Source: Aeromicrobium sp. Root495
Lineage (GTDB): Bacteria; Actinomycetota; Actinomycetes; Propionibacteriales; Nocardioidaceae
NCBI RefSeq assembly: GCF_001426755.1
Contig: NZ_LMFJ01000001.1
Coordinates: forward strand, 2,448,546 to 2,512,545
Direction of reading: 5' to 3'
Length of the DNA stretch: 64,000 nucleotides
Part shown: positions 1 through 8,169 of the stretch, in pieces
Layout of the letters: each line of letters begins with the position of its first letter
Numbering within the stretch: the first letter of the stretch is position 1
Notes under the pieces: model-generated
Told to the model about the DNA's origin: nothing
The model's input: the letters and a program-made list of their open reading frames with translations, nothing else
Databases searched by the model: none
Made by a program: the position numbers and the translations under genes

Positions 1-2
1 CC

Positions 3-125
3 GAGGCGGGCGCTAGAGAGGGTCAATTGCAGCCCCTCTACGACACAGCGGCTCGAATCGGTCTCACTGATGGCGAGATCCAAGCGACCGTACGAAGTGG
101 TTACAGGACAGGGACACAGCAATGA
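3..125 (+). CDS. C-terminal end of a primase-like replication protein (partial)
   Basis: An open frame enters from the left edge and stops at TGA 123-125. The last 40 residues contain ARIGLTDGEIQATVRSGYRT, close to the C-terminal tail I associate with bifunctional primase/polymerases of actinobacterial phages and integrated plasmids. The stop overlaps the next ATG as ATGA, so the two genes are translationally coupled. The family call rests on about 40 residues and on the neighbouring ATPase; the catalytic part lies outside the window. Confidence 0.55.
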   Translation, partial: EAGAREGQLQPLYDTAARIGLTDGEIQATVRSGYRTGTQQ

Positions 126-1294
126 GCAATCTGGGTATTGAAGCGATCGAGACTGTCGAACCGCTGACCACCGCAGATGCAGCCGAGATCCAGCATGAGG
201 CCGAACACACGCAGGACCTGGCCGTAGCTTTGCGGAAGAAGCGCGTGGACCGTGAAGCCAACCGCATCCTTGACGCAGAGGAGCGTGGGGGTGGTGGTCC
301 AGCAAGTTGGCTACCCGTGGACATGAAGGCCGTGTCCTGTGACCCGATCGTACCTACCGTTGGTCATCGGTCGGACGGCGCGCAGATCTTCTACCGTGGT
401 GCGCTCAACACAGTCTTCGGTGAATCCGAAGGGGGCAAGACGTGGTTCTGTCTACACCAAGCGGCGCAGATCATCATCAGCGGTAAACGCGTCGTGATGC
501 TCGACTATGAGGACGGGGCGCAAGGTGCGAAGGTCCGCCTGATGCAGCTCGGCGTGCCTGAAGCCTTCATCAATAATCCGAACCTGTTCACTTACCTCAA
601 CCCGCAGGCTGTCTTTGATGATGACGTTTTCGAGTCGCTCGCGGAGACATTCCAGAATGCCGAGATGGTACTCATCGATGCCTTCTCCGAGGCCGCTGCG
701 CTGGAGGGCGTTGACGACTACCGTTCGGTTTCGGTCGCAGGTTGGTACACGCGCTTCCCGCGTCGAATCGCTGCCCTTGGACCTGCCGTCGTCCTGATCG
801 ACCACGTGAATAAGGCAGCCGATGCCAAAGGTCAGCAAACTGGCTCCCAGCACAAGAAGGCTGGCGTCGACGGCATCTCGCTCCGTGTGTCACCGATTCA
901 GCAATTCGCTGAAGGTCACGGTGGCGCATCGATCGTCCACATCGGCAAGGACCGTCACTCAGGCGTCAAGAAGAACGCAGTCCGCGGTGAGAAGAACGAG
1001 CCGATGAGGTTCGCGATCCTCAAGGCCGATGAGTACGGCAACTGGACTCTCGATCCCGCCGCAGAGCCCGTAGACGCCGACAGCAAGGCGGCGGCGAAGG
1101 ACTACATCCTTCGAGGTCACGTGGCGACCGTGATGGCTGATCCCGCAGCAGAGCGAACAAGGTCGGGAACGGTCAAGAAGGAATCCATGAGGAAGGCCGT
1201 CAGAGCACTCTATGGATCATGCGATAACGGAGATATTGACCGAGCCTATGACGAGGTTCTCGCGTCTCGGAAGGCTGAAACTCCATCGTCGTAA
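122..1294 (+). CDS. RepA-like AAA_25 family ATPase of an integrated element
   Basis: A 390-residue protein with a Walker A loop, GESEGGKT, near residues 101-108. A hydrophobic strand ending VVMLDYED follows, and a Walker B-like VLIDAF lies around residue 185. This is the RecA-like AAA_25 arrangement of plasmid RepA-type hexameric helicases and phage replication ATPases. The protein is probably a replication helicase or loader acting with the primase-like protein encoded just upstream, with which it overlaps by ATGA. The C-terminal 80 residues are charged and may be an accessory or HTH-like region. A RecA-like repair ATPase is less likely, because core RecA motifs beyond the nucleotide site are absent. 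Confidence 0.75.
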   Translation: MSNLGIEAIETVEPLTTADAAEIQHEAEHTQDLAVALRKKRVDREANRILDAEERGGGGPASWLPVDMKAVSCDPIVPTVGHRSDGAQIFYRGALNTVFGESEGGKTWFCLHQAAQIIISGKRVVMLDYEDGAQGAKVRLMQLGVPEAFINNPNLFTYLNPQAVFDDDVFESLAETFQNAEMVLIDAFSEAAALEGVDDYRSVSVAGWYTRFPRRIAALGPAVVLIDHVNKAADAKGQQTGSQHKKAGVDGISLRVSPIQQFAEGHGGASIVHIGKDRHSGVKKNAVRGEKNEPMRFAILKADEYGNWTLDPAAEPVDADSKAAAKDYILRGHVATVMADPAAERTRSGTVKKESMRKAVRALYGSCDNGDIDRAYDEVLASRKAETPSS

Positions 1295-1295
1295 A

Positions 1296-1397
1296 TCTGC
1301 TGGATTCAGCAGATTCTGCTAGCACCTTCTGCTGACGTGCTGCTGCTATATAGCAGCACGGCACAGCATGGGGAATCAGCAGCAGAAGTTCAGCAGA
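1296..1397. repeat. Cluster of CTG/CAG palindromes behind the replication ATPase gene
   Basis: About 100 bp made largely of TCTGCTG/CAGCAGA units in both orientations. 1296-1313 is an 18-bp near-palindrome (TCTGCTGGATTCAGCAGA). Single TTCTGCT units lie at 1314 and 1327. 1341-1358 is a perfect 18-bp palindrome (TGCTGCTATATAGCAGCA) with an AT core. CAGCAGCAGAA is at 1377 and TTCAGCAGA at 1389. Placement directly after a RepA-like ATPase fits iterons or an origin, or a strong hairpin terminator; the sequence alone does not decide. No convincing gene lies in 1295-1496. Confidence 0.6.
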
Positions 1398-1496
1398 GAA
1401 GACCTAATAGAAAGTTCTGCCTTTGCCTGCGCACAGCGAGACCGCGGTGCATTGTGAGACGGACGGCGCTTCCCTCATTTCTGTCGAACTCGGCGG

Positions 1497-1805
1497 TCAG
1501 ACTGGGTTCTCCGCACCGGCATCGGCCAGCGACGCGTTAGTCGGGGCGTACAGAACCTTCTCGCCTGCTGGTCCGAAGCATCCCTCGAAGAAGAACATGT
1601 AGTAGCCGCCGACTGGCTCATCACCTTCGCGAACGTACCGAGCGAACGGACTGGTCGCCGCCGGCTGCTTGAGGGGGATGGTCAGCGCGTGAGGCACCGT
1701 CTGGTCGGGCGGAACCGCTGGGATCTTGAAGCGCTGCCCGTCAAGAGGTCCGCCAAGCAGACCCGCCGGAACGTGCACAACGCTGCATTCATCGAAGTTG
1801 TGCAT
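1497..1805 (-). CDS. Small phage-type hypothetical protein
   Basis: A 102-residue protein starting at ATG 1805, supported by a GGGGGAT ribosome site 7 nt upstream. It overlaps the 3' end of the recombinase gene by 17 bp, so the two are probably co-translated. It contains GLLGGPLDGQRFKIP near the N-terminus, a GGPxDG motif I know from small unannotated proteins of actinobacterial phages and islands. A YYMFFFEG stretch follows. There is no signal peptide and no enzymatic motif. Function unknown. Confidence 0.6.
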   Translation of the reverse strand: MHNFDECSVVHVPAGLLGGPLDGQRFKIPAVPPDQTVPHALTIPLKQPAATSPFARYVREGDEPVGGYYMFFFEGCFGPAGEKVLYAPTNASLADAGAENPV

Positions 1806-2409
1806 GAGCATCCCCCGAACTGCTCGCGACGCTCGATTGAGCCGCGCTCTCAAGCACCCGGTAGATCGTCGGACGCGAGACCCCGAACATCTCAGCGATG
1901 CTCTTGATCTGCTTGCCCTCCCTATGGAGGTGCTGAACGACCTCAATCTGGTCGGACGACAACGACGGCTTGCGACCAGGCTTCGCGCCACGTTCTCGAG
2001 CTGCAGCTAGGCCAGCCTTCGTGCGATCGATGATTAGGTCACGCTCAAACTCAGCCAAAGACGCGAAGATATGAAAGATGAGTTTGCCAGTCGAGCTCGT
2101 AGTGTCGATTGACTCGTGAATTGACCTAAAGCCGACTCCTCGAGCTTCGAGCTCAGAGACGATGCGCACCAAGTCAGCCAACGAACGGCCAAGCCGATCC
2201 AGCCGCCAGACAACAAGCACGTCGCCCTTCCGGACATAGTCAAGCGCGGCCCCTAGTTGAGGGCGATCAGTCTTCGCGCCGCTCGCCTTCTCTTCGAAGA
2301 TCTTGATCGAGCCGATCTCATTCAAGGCATCGAGCTGAAGCCCTAGATTCTGATCATGCGTCGAAACTCGCGCATACCCGACCATCGTTCCGGCCTGCGA
2401 ATTGTCCAT
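1789..2409 (-). CDS. Serine recombinase (resolvase/invertase family)
   Basis: A 206-residue small serine recombinase. The N-terminus VGYARVSTHDQNLGLQLDAL carries the catalytic Ser of the YARVS motif. WRLDRLGRSLADL and EFERDLI are the arginine-containing active-site and dimer segments. The C-terminal 45 residues (KPGRKPSLSSDQI, then FGVSRPTIYRVL) form the DNA-binding HTH. ATG 2409 is chosen because GGAGGT lies 6-8 nt before it; a longer reading upstream lacks a ribosome site. It may be a cointegrate resolvase or invertase of the element that brought the replication genes. It lacks the long C-terminus of a large serine integrase, so it is probably not the island's integrase. Confidence 0.9.
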   Translation of the reverse strand: MDNSQAGTMVGYARVSTHDQNLGLQLDALNEIGSIKIFEEKASGAKTDRPQLGAALDYVRKGDVLVVWRLDRLGRSLADLVRIVSELEARGVGFRSIHESIDTTSSTGKLIFHIFASLAEFERDLIIDRTKAGLAAARERGAKPGRKPSLSSDQIEVVQHLHREGKQIKSIAEMFGVSRPTIYRVLESAAQSSVASSSGDAHAQLR

Positions 2410-2682
2410 CAACCACCTCCGCTGTAACGCAATCCAATGCGTCCGCCCATTCTGAGACGAATAGGCAGGTTCTAAATCGTACACGGATTACGGACGCGAG
2501 TCAGCTGCCAAAACGGCTGAAATCGCGTTCACTGAGACCGCTGACGACCGTGTAACTAAAAGGACCGTTTACGGGCGCAGTCCCGCCGACGGCCCAATGG
2601 CCGCCGACCATCATTACCGACTCTCAGGTCGGTCGATTGTGCACGACTCGTCGCCATCACTGTTTCTGTCGTGACAATCCAC

Positions 2683-2688
2683 TAATAT
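2683..2688 (+). promoter_or_regulatory. Probable -10 box of a leaderless transcript
   Basis: TAATAT lies 6 nt before ATG 2695, and there is no ribosome binding sequence in front of that ATG. Transcription would begin at or within a base of the start codon, giving a leaderless mRNA as is common in actinobacteria. No clear -35 is visible. The 2410-2682 stretch holds no gene; it must also contain the divergent recombinase promoter. Confidence 0.45.
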
Positions 2689-2694
2689 TTGTCC

Positions 2695-3330
2695 ATGACG
2701 ACACCGCTAAGGGAGTCCTACCGCGCTCACCTTCGGAAGCGAGCCCTGGAAGCCGCATACGGCGAAACCGTCGATAAGGGGTGGGACAAGGTGAGGGTCG
2801 GGCAGATCGCTGCCTTGATCGGTGCTCCCCGCGCGATGCTCTACAAGGAGTTCGGAGACAAGCAGGGGCTGGGCGAGGCACTCGTCCTTCACGAGGCCGA
2901 CCGATTCCTCGCTGGCATCAAGGAGGTCCTTGAGAGGTTCTCGACCGATGCGGCAGGTGGGATTCAGGCATCAGTTCAGTTCACTCTGGCCGAATCTGAG
3001 AAGAGCCCCCTGCTGCGAGCCGTGCTGGTGTCCTATCGCGACCCGGTGCTCGATCCCGGAGCGCTAGACACGCGGAAAGGCATGCTGCCGCTGATCACGA
3101 CGTCGGGACGACTGCTGGACGTATCAAGCGAGACCCTTGCTGCGTGGCTCCACCACCAGTTTCCTCAGCTCAACGGGTCGGACGTCCAGGATGCGACAGA
3201 CGCATTGGTGCGCCTCACGGTCAGCCACCTTGCACTCCCCGGGGCAGACGCTGTGGCCACCGGCCAGCAGATCTCGGAAGTGGCGTTGAGGTACCTGGGC
3301 CTGCAGCGGTCCGAAGCACCATCGCTGTGA
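2695..3330 (+). CDS. TetR/AcrR-like transcriptional regulator
   Basis: A 211-residue protein. Residues 10-60 read as a TetR N-terminal HTH: an ALEAAYGETVDKGWDKVRVGQ helix pair, then IAALIGAPRAMLYKEFGDKQGL, where MLYKEFGDK matches the TetR recognition helix. The rest is a helical ligand-binding domain without identifiable specificity. ATG 2695 sits just behind a -10-like TAATAT, so the message is probably leaderless; TTG 2689 is an alternative. The gene converges on the AraC-type regulator and probably controls itself or the neighbouring alkane genes, which is an inference from position. Confidence 0.75.
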   Translation: MTTPLRESYRAHLRKRALEAAYGETVDKGWDKVRVGQIAALIGAPRAMLYKEFGDKQGLGEALVLHEADRFLAGIKEVLERFSTDAAGGIQASVQFTLAESEKSPLLRAVLVSYRDPVLDPGALDTRKGMLPLITTSGRLLDVSSETLAAWLHHQFPQLNGSDVQDATDALVRLTVSHLALPGADAVATGQQISEVALRYLGLQRSEAPSL

Positions 3331-3360
3331 GACTGCTCCCAGGACCGGGCCGGTCCTGCG

Positions 3361-4374
3361 TCATCGATCTTCTTCATCGCGCCGAAATTCGCTCGGGGAC
3401 TGGCCCGTCCATCGCTTGAAAGCGTGAGAGAAGTTGGCCACGTCGCCGTAACCGAGGTCAGTGGCTATCTCGCTCACCGATACCGATCGCTCGAGCAGCA
3501 GCAACGTTGCACGCTCCTTGAGCGAGGCTTCACGTATGTCGCGGAATGTCATCCCCTCACCTGCGAGACGCCGCTTGAGAGTGCTGACGGACATCGACAG
3601 CTCGGCCGCAACGGACTGGCCGCTTCTCAGCACCGCTCCTTCATCTATCAGACTCCTCACAGCTCGCGAGAACGTCCTGGCCCCCCGACGATGCTCGAGA
3701 TCATCCTCGAGGTCGGATATAGCGTGTCGGTACGCGATCGGGTCAGAGAATCGGCACACCTCGGTGAGCGTCGCGGCCGGAACGCGAAGGAACGAGATCG
3801 GGGCGTCGAAAGTCAGCCGGCCGGCACGAACGTCCTCGTGATCACCCATCGACGATGGCATCCGCCAACTTAGGTGGAGCGTGACGGTGGACATGTCACC
3901 AACAAGCAGTTCAAGCAGGCGAACGAGTGCAGATCCACAGTAGGTGACTGCCAAACGGTCCAGGTCTGGGTCGCCCGAGAGCCCGTTGAGTACCACAGTG
4001 AGACCACGCTCACTCGGATGCATCTGAGGGCTCAGGGCAGTCGTGATCAGCGGCAAGAAGGTCAGCAACTCGACGATCTCAGAGACCGAGCCGGCGCTGA
4101 CGAGGGGGAGGCTCAACGGGCCGAAAGAGGTCAGTTGCGCTTGGTCCGCGCACGCCAGCCCAAGCCGTGTGGCCTCGTCTGAGTCAAGTTCTGGGTAAAC
4201 CTCCCGGAACCATCGCAATGGCGCCTGCACATCGCGCTCGACGAGCGCTCGAGCATCCAGTCCCTCGCGAGCCATGATGCCGTCGAATCGTGCGACGGCC
4301 GCCGGGTCAAGAGCCTCGCTTGCCAGGAGTTGGGCAAACGCCAAGGGAGGCACGCCCACTTCGTCGCGATCCAC
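3361..4374 (-). CDS. AraC-family regulator (arabinose-binding-like N-domain type)
   Basis: A 337-residue protein with the two-part layout of OruR/AlkR-type AraC regulators. Residues about 15-205 form the effector domain. A C-terminal double HTH carries LSMSVSTLKRRLAGEGMTF and SEIATDLGYGDVANFSHAFK followed by WTGQSPSEFRR, the AraC signature. GTG 4374 is preferred because GGGGAG lies 6 nt ahead; a TTG six bases further upstream abuts that ribosome site. It is divergent from the ferredoxin-CYP153-reductase operon, so it is the likely activator of that operon in response to alkanes or alcohols (inferred from known AraC-CYP153 neighbourhoods). Confidence 0.85.
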   Translation of the reverse strand: MDRDEVGVPPLAFAQLLASEALDPAAVARFDGIMAREGLDARALVERDVQAPLRWFREVYPELDSDEATRLGLACADQAQLTSFGPLSLPLVSAGSVSEIVELLTFLPLITTALSPQMHPSERGLTVVLNGLSGDPDLDRLAVTYCGSALVRLLELLVGDMSTVTLHLSWRMPSSMGDHEDVRAGRLTFDAPISFLRVPAATLTEVCRFSDPIAYRHAISDLEDDLEHRRGARTFSRAVRSLIDEGAVLRSGQSVAAELSMSVSTLKRRLAGEGMTFRDIREASLKERATLLLLERSVSVSEIATDLGYGDVANFSHAFKRWTGQSPSEFRRDEEDR

Positions 4375-4425
4375 GACCAACTCCCCACATGCTCAATGAG
4401 CCAAATTCACAACATCTTGACCCGG

Positions 4426-4439
4426 GTGACACTAGTCAC
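4426..4439. promoter_or_regulatory. Inverted repeat in the AraC/CYP153 divergent promoter region
   Basis: GTGAC-acta-GTCAC is a 5-bp inverted repeat in the 132-bp region between the AraC-type regulator and the ferredoxin gene. A TTGACC hexamer lies just before it at about 4417. It is a candidate operator, but the site is short and unsupported by a second copy. Confidence 0.3.
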
Positions 4440-4506
4440 AGCCACCTGCCGTGGCAACACTGGGGTGAGGGTCTTTCCACGCTTCCGACCACATCAGGAG
4501 TTCTCC

Positions 4507-4827
4507 ATGGCAGTTGTCACCTTCGTGTCGTACGACGGCGAGAAGTTCGAGGCCACGCTCAAGGAGGGTCAGTCCTTGATGCAGGTCGCTGTCAACGACG
4601 CAATTCCCGGAATCGACGGGGACTGCGGAGGGGAAGCGGCGTGCGGCACCTGTCACGTGGTGGTTGACCCACAGTGGTCCGAGACGGTCGGCCTCTCGAG
4701 CCCAGAAGAAGAGGAGATGCTCTCGATGAACCCTGAGCGTCAACCGACTTCTCGCCTTTCGTGCCAGATGGCGGTATCCGCGGCATGGGACGGATTGACC
4801 GTCGAACTCCCCGAATTCCAGATGTGA
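4507..4827 (+). CDS. [2Fe-2S] ferredoxin, electron donor to CYP153
   Basis: A 106-residue adrenodoxin-type ferredoxin. The cluster cysteines are Cys40, Cys46 and Cys49 (CGGEAACGTC) with Cys86, spaced C-x5-C-x2-C-x36-C as in the putidaredoxin family. ATG 4507 has AGGAG 7 nt upstream; longer upstream readings are not supported. It is the first gene of a three-gene unit with the P450 25 bp downstream and the reductase behind that. It should shuttle electrons from the flavoprotein reductase to the P450 in the cytoplasm. Confidence 0.93.
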   Translation: MAVVTFVSYDGEKFEATLKEGQSLMQVAVNDAIPGIDGDCGGEAACGTCHVVVDPQWSETVGLSSPEEEEMLSMNPERQPTSRLSCQMAVSAAWDGLTVELPEFQM

Positions 4828-4852
4828 CGACGAGAGACCAGGACACCTCACG

Positions 4853-6241
4853 ATGAAGATTTCCGATGCGATCACCAACAAAGCCCAGTCGGCCATTCCG
4901 GTCGACCGTCAGATCCAGGGCGCCCACCTCTACGACAAGACGCGTCGATGGGTGACGGGCACGAATGGTCAGAAGCTCTTCGTCGAGAAGCCGATCCCTC
5001 CCGTCGAGGATGTCGAGCTCACCGACATCGACATGAGCAACCCGTTCATGTATCGGCAGGGACGCTGGCTCTCCTACTTCGAGCGGCTGCGTCAAGAGGC
5101 CCCGGTCCACTACCAGGCGAACAGCCCGTTCGGCCCGTTCTGGTCCGTCACGCGTCACGCCGACATCGTGGCCGTGGACAAGAACCACGATGCCTTCTCG
5201 GCCGAGCCATTCATCATCATCGGCACTCCGCCCCGCTTCCTCGACGTTGCGATGTTCATCGCGATGGATCCGCCTCGGCACGACCTCCAGCGAGCTGCCG
5301 TCCAAGGTGTGGTCGCCCCCAAGAACCTGCGTGAGATGGAGGGCCTGATCCGATCACGTGTCCGTGAGGTCCTGGACGACCTGCCGGTCGGCCAACCGTT
5401 CGACTGGGTCAGCAAGGTCTCGGTCGAGCTCACGGCCCGGATGCTCGCCACACTGCTGGACTTCCCGTACGAGCAGCGACACAAGCTTGTCGAGTGGTCG
5501 GACCTTGCTTCGTCGATGGAACAGGCCAACGGCGGACCGTCCGACAACGACGACGTGTTCCGTGGGATGCGCGACGCGGCGCTAGGCCTGAGCGCCCTCT
5601 GGCGCGACAAGGCGGCACGGACCGCGGCCGGCGAGGCGCCCGGCTTCGACCTGATCACCATGCTGCAGAGCAACGAGGACACCAAGGACCTGATCGACCG
5701 GCCCATGGAGTTCATCGGCAACCTGACCCTTCTGATCGTTGGTGGCAACGACACCACTCGGAACTCCATGAGCGGCGGCGTCCTGGCGCTCAATCGGTTC
5801 CCCGACCAGTTCGAGAAGCTGAAGGCAAATCCCGATCTGATCCCCAACATGGTCTCGGAGATCATCCGGTGGCAGACACCGCTTGCCTATATGCGCCGTA
5901 TTGCCAAGAAGGACGTCGTCCTGAACGGCCAGTTCATCCGCAAGGGTGACAAAGTCGTTATGTGGTACGCGTCAGGCAACCGCGACGAGGCACTCTTCGA
6001 ACGGGCCGACGAGCTGATCATCGATCGTTCCAACGCGCGCAACCACATCGCTTTCGGGTTCGGCGTCCACCGTTGCATGGGCAACCGTCTGGCAGAGCTT
6101 CAGCTGAAGATTCTCTGGGAGGAGCTGCTCCCGCGGTTCGAAAACATCGAGGTTGTTGGAGAGCCCGAGTACGTTCAGTCCAACTTTGTGCGCGGCATCA
6201 GCAAGCTGATGGTTCAACTCACCCCGAAGTCCGAGGGGTGA
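4853..6241 (+). CDS. Cytochrome P450, CYP153 family alkane hydroxylase
   Basis: A 462-residue soluble P450. The I-helix motif GGNDTTRNS is at residues 297-305 and the heme-binding loop FGFGVHRCMGNRLAE has its thiolate at Cys408. The GGNDTTRNSMSGG sequence and the long N-terminal lead (about 50 residues before the core) are hallmarks I associate with CYP153, the terminal hydroxylases of medium-chain alkanes and fatty acids. No membrane segment is seen. The gene sits between its ferredoxin and reductase, the classic class I three-component layout. Exact chain-length preference cannot be read from sequence. Confidence 0.92.
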   Translation: MKISDAITNKAQSAIPVDRQIQGAHLYDKTRRWVTGTNGQKLFVEKPIPPVEDVELTDIDMSNPFMYRQGRWLSYFERLRQEAPVHYQANSPFGPFWSVTRHADIVAVDKNHDAFSAEPFIIIGTPPRFLDVAMFIAMDPPRHDLQRAAVQGVVAPKNLREMEGLIRSRVREVLDDLPVGQPFDWVSKVSVELTARMLATLLDFPYEQRHKLVEWSDLASSMEQANGGPSDNDDVFRGMRDAALGLSALWRDKAARTAAGEAPGFDLITMLQSNEDTKDLIDRPMEFIGNLTLLIVGGNDTTRNSMSGGVLALNRFPDQFEKLKANPDLIPNMVSEIIRWQTPLAYMRRIAKKDVVLNGQFIRKGDKVVMWYASGNRDEALFERADELIIDRSNARNHIAFGFGVHRCMGNRLAELQLKILWEELLPRFENIEVVGEPEYVQSNFVRGISKLMVQLTPKSEG

Positions 6242-7440
6242 CTGTCTCGCAGGCGGTCATCATTGGCGCAAGTCATGCTGGTGCGCAACTTGCGGCCAGT
6301 CTGCGGCAAGAGAAATGGGACGGGGATATTGTCCTCATCGGCAATGAGTCCGCGGTGCCATACCACCGCCCTCCGCTCTCCAAGGCCTATCTCGCCGGGA
6401 GAAGCACGCTGGAGGAGCTCGAGATCCGCAACCTCGAGTTCTACGCGAAACAAAACATCCAGCTCCTCGACGCAACAGTGGAAGCGATCGATCGCTCTTC
6501 AGGACTTCTCACCCTGAGCAATGGGGAGACTGTGGCCTACGACGAGCTCGCGCTCTGCCTCGGGTCCCGAGCCCGAAGGCTCCCCACACCCGGCGCTGAC
6601 CTGGCCGGAGTCTTCTATCTACGCACGGCAGCGGACGTCGAGCTGATCCGCGAAGCCGCCACGACCGCATCCAACGCTGTGATCGTGGGTGGCGGCTACA
6701 TCGGGCTGGAGACAGCGTCCTCGTTGCGCGCTCTCGGGTTGCACGTCACCGTGCTGGAAGCGACCGAGCGAGTCCTCGAGCGCGTCACCGCACCCGAAGT
6801 CTCGGCGTTCTTCCATCGCATCCACCAAGAGGCGGGCGTCAGCATCAGGACGGGCGCTCTCGTCGAGGCAATCACGGGCGAGAACCGGGTTGAAGAAGTC
6901 GTCTTGGCCCACGGCGAGTCCATTCCCGCCGATATCGTCATCGTCGGCATCGGTGTCGAGCCGAACACGGAGCTGGCCGCTGCCGCAGGCCTCGTCGTCG
7001 ACAACGGAGTGGTGATCGACTCCCACGCACGCACGAGTGACCCACACATCGTCGCCGCCGGCGACTGCACCAGCCACGACTACGCGCGATACGGCCGTCG
7101 GATTCGCTTGGAGTCCGTGCCCAGCGCCGGCGAGCAGGCCAAGGTCGCCGCCGCAACGATCAGTGGGAAGTCGAAGGAAATTGCTGCGTTGCCATGGTTC
7201 TGGTCAGACCAGTACGACCTCAAGCTTCAGATTGCGGGCCTCAACACCGGCTACGACGAGGTCATCCTCAGCGGCGATCCCAGCCGTGACCGCGACTTTA
7301 GCTGCTTCTACCTGCGGCAAGGGCAGCTTATTGCGGCCGATTGCGTCAATCGTCCACGTGACTTCATGTTCAGCAAGAAGGTCATCACGCAGCGAACGCC
7401 GGTCGAGCGTTCCGACCTCATCCGTGTGCCTGCCAACTGA
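6238..7440 (+). CDS. FAD-dependent ferredoxin reductase (putidaredoxin reductase-like)
   Basis: A 400-residue flavoprotein with a FAD-binding Rossmann start AVIIGASHAGAQLA, a central NAD(P)H-binding VIVGGGYIGLETA, and the second FAD motif DPHIVAAGDC near residue 270. This is the standard ferredoxin-NAD reductase layout of P450 systems. The start is GTG 6238, which overlaps the P450 stop as GTGA; no in-frame ATG lies near the N-terminal motif. It completes the CYP153 electron chain from NADH to ferredoxin to P450. It ends 51 bp from the 3' end of the convergent acyltransferase gene. Confidence 0.9.
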   Translation: MTVSQAVIIGASHAGAQLAASLRQEKWDGDIVLIGNESAVPYHRPPLSKAYLAGRSTLEELEIRNLEFYAKQNIQLLDATVEAIDRSSGLLTLSNGETVAYDELALCLGSRARRLPTPGADLAGVFYLRTAADVELIREAATTASNAVIVGGGYIGLETASSLRALGLHVTVLEATERVLERVTAPEVSAFFHRIHQEAGVSIRTGALVEAITGENRVEEVVLAHGESIPADIVIVGIGVEPNTELAAAAGLVVDNGVVIDSHARTSDPHIVAAGDCTSHDYARYGRRIRLESVPSAGEQAKVAAATISGKSKEIAALPWFWSDQYDLKLQIAGLNTGYDEVILSGDPSRDRDFSCFYLRQGQLIAADCVNRPRDFMFSKKVITQRTPVERSDLIRVPAN

Positions 7441-7491
7441 CCCGGTTCCAGCATCGATCTGCGCGCCTTGCGATCCCGCAGGCTGCTGCCG

Positions 7492-8169
7492 TCACTTGTG
7501 GATTCGCTCACGCGCCAACTCATCCACCATTCGCGTCAGGGTTTCGTGGAGTTGTCGCGTGCCTTCGCTGACAGCATCGGAAGTCGACAGGCCCTCACCT
7601 AGATCCGCCAGGCGGAGCGGAAGCCCGACGTCGATGCTGACTCGGGGCCGTCCCAGAAGGCTCGGACGACGGCTGTATGCCGGAAGAATCTCTTGCGCCC
7701 CCCACTGCGCCACCGGAATGAGTGGGGCCCCCGACTCGAGTGCTAGCCGGACCGCTCCTGTCTTCAGATTCATCGGACGCCCGCGCTGGTCTACCGTGAT
7801 CGAGCCCTCGGGGTAGACCACGAGAAGCGCGCCTCCCTGTAGCGCCCTCAACGCTGCGCCGAAGCCATCACCGCCGTGATCGCGATCGACTTCGACATGT
7901 CCGGCCGCACGAAACCAGGTTCCCACCAGGCCCCGACTGAAAAGACTGGTCTTGGCAAGGAATGCAGGGGTTCGCCCCCTCGCCAGCACCAGTTCGGCGA
8001 TCAGCAACGGGTCGATCTCGGAGACGTGGTTCACGGCGAGCACTGCACCACCCCGCGAAGGGATCCTGTCCACGTCACGCCAGTCGCGACGACGCACAGC
8101 AACCAGAACGGGCTTGCAGACTATGTACGCAATCCACCACGCCACTCCCCGTCTCGGGATCGCGATCAC
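7492..8169 (-). CDS. Lysophospholipid/glycerol-3-phosphate-type acyltransferase (PlsC family)
   Basis: A 225-residue protein with the acyltransferase motif NHVSEID (NHx4D-like) near residue 46 and VVYPEGSI near residue 120, the PlsC blocks that bind the acyl donor and phosphate acceptor. The N-terminal region contains a possible membrane-contact helix. The start is GTG 8169, overlapping the thioesterase stop as GTGA. It is the last gene of the seven-gene minus-strand operon. It probably moves acyl groups made by the ligase onto a hydroxyl acceptor; the acceptor is unknown. Confidence 0.85.
   Translation of the reverse strand: MIAIPRRGVAWWIAYIVCKPVLVAVRRRDWRDVDRIPSRGGAVLAVNHVSEIDPLLIAELVLARGRTPAFLAKTSLFSRGLVGTWFRAAGHVEVDRDHGGDGFGAALRALQGGALLVVYPEGSITVDQRGRPMNLKTGAVRLALESGAPLIPVAQWGAQEILPAYSRRPSLLGRPRVSIDVGLPLRLADLGEGLSTSDAVSEGTRQLHETLTRMVDELARERIHK

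Noticed and set aside
1337..1540. 67-codon plus-strand frame in the CTG/CAG block
   Set aside because: It reads through palindromic repeats, has no ribosome site and no protein-like composition.
1789..2409. Large serine integrase of the island
   Set aside because: The protein is about 206 residues and lacks the long recombinase/zinc-ribbon C-terminus, so it is a resolvase/invertase-size enzyme.
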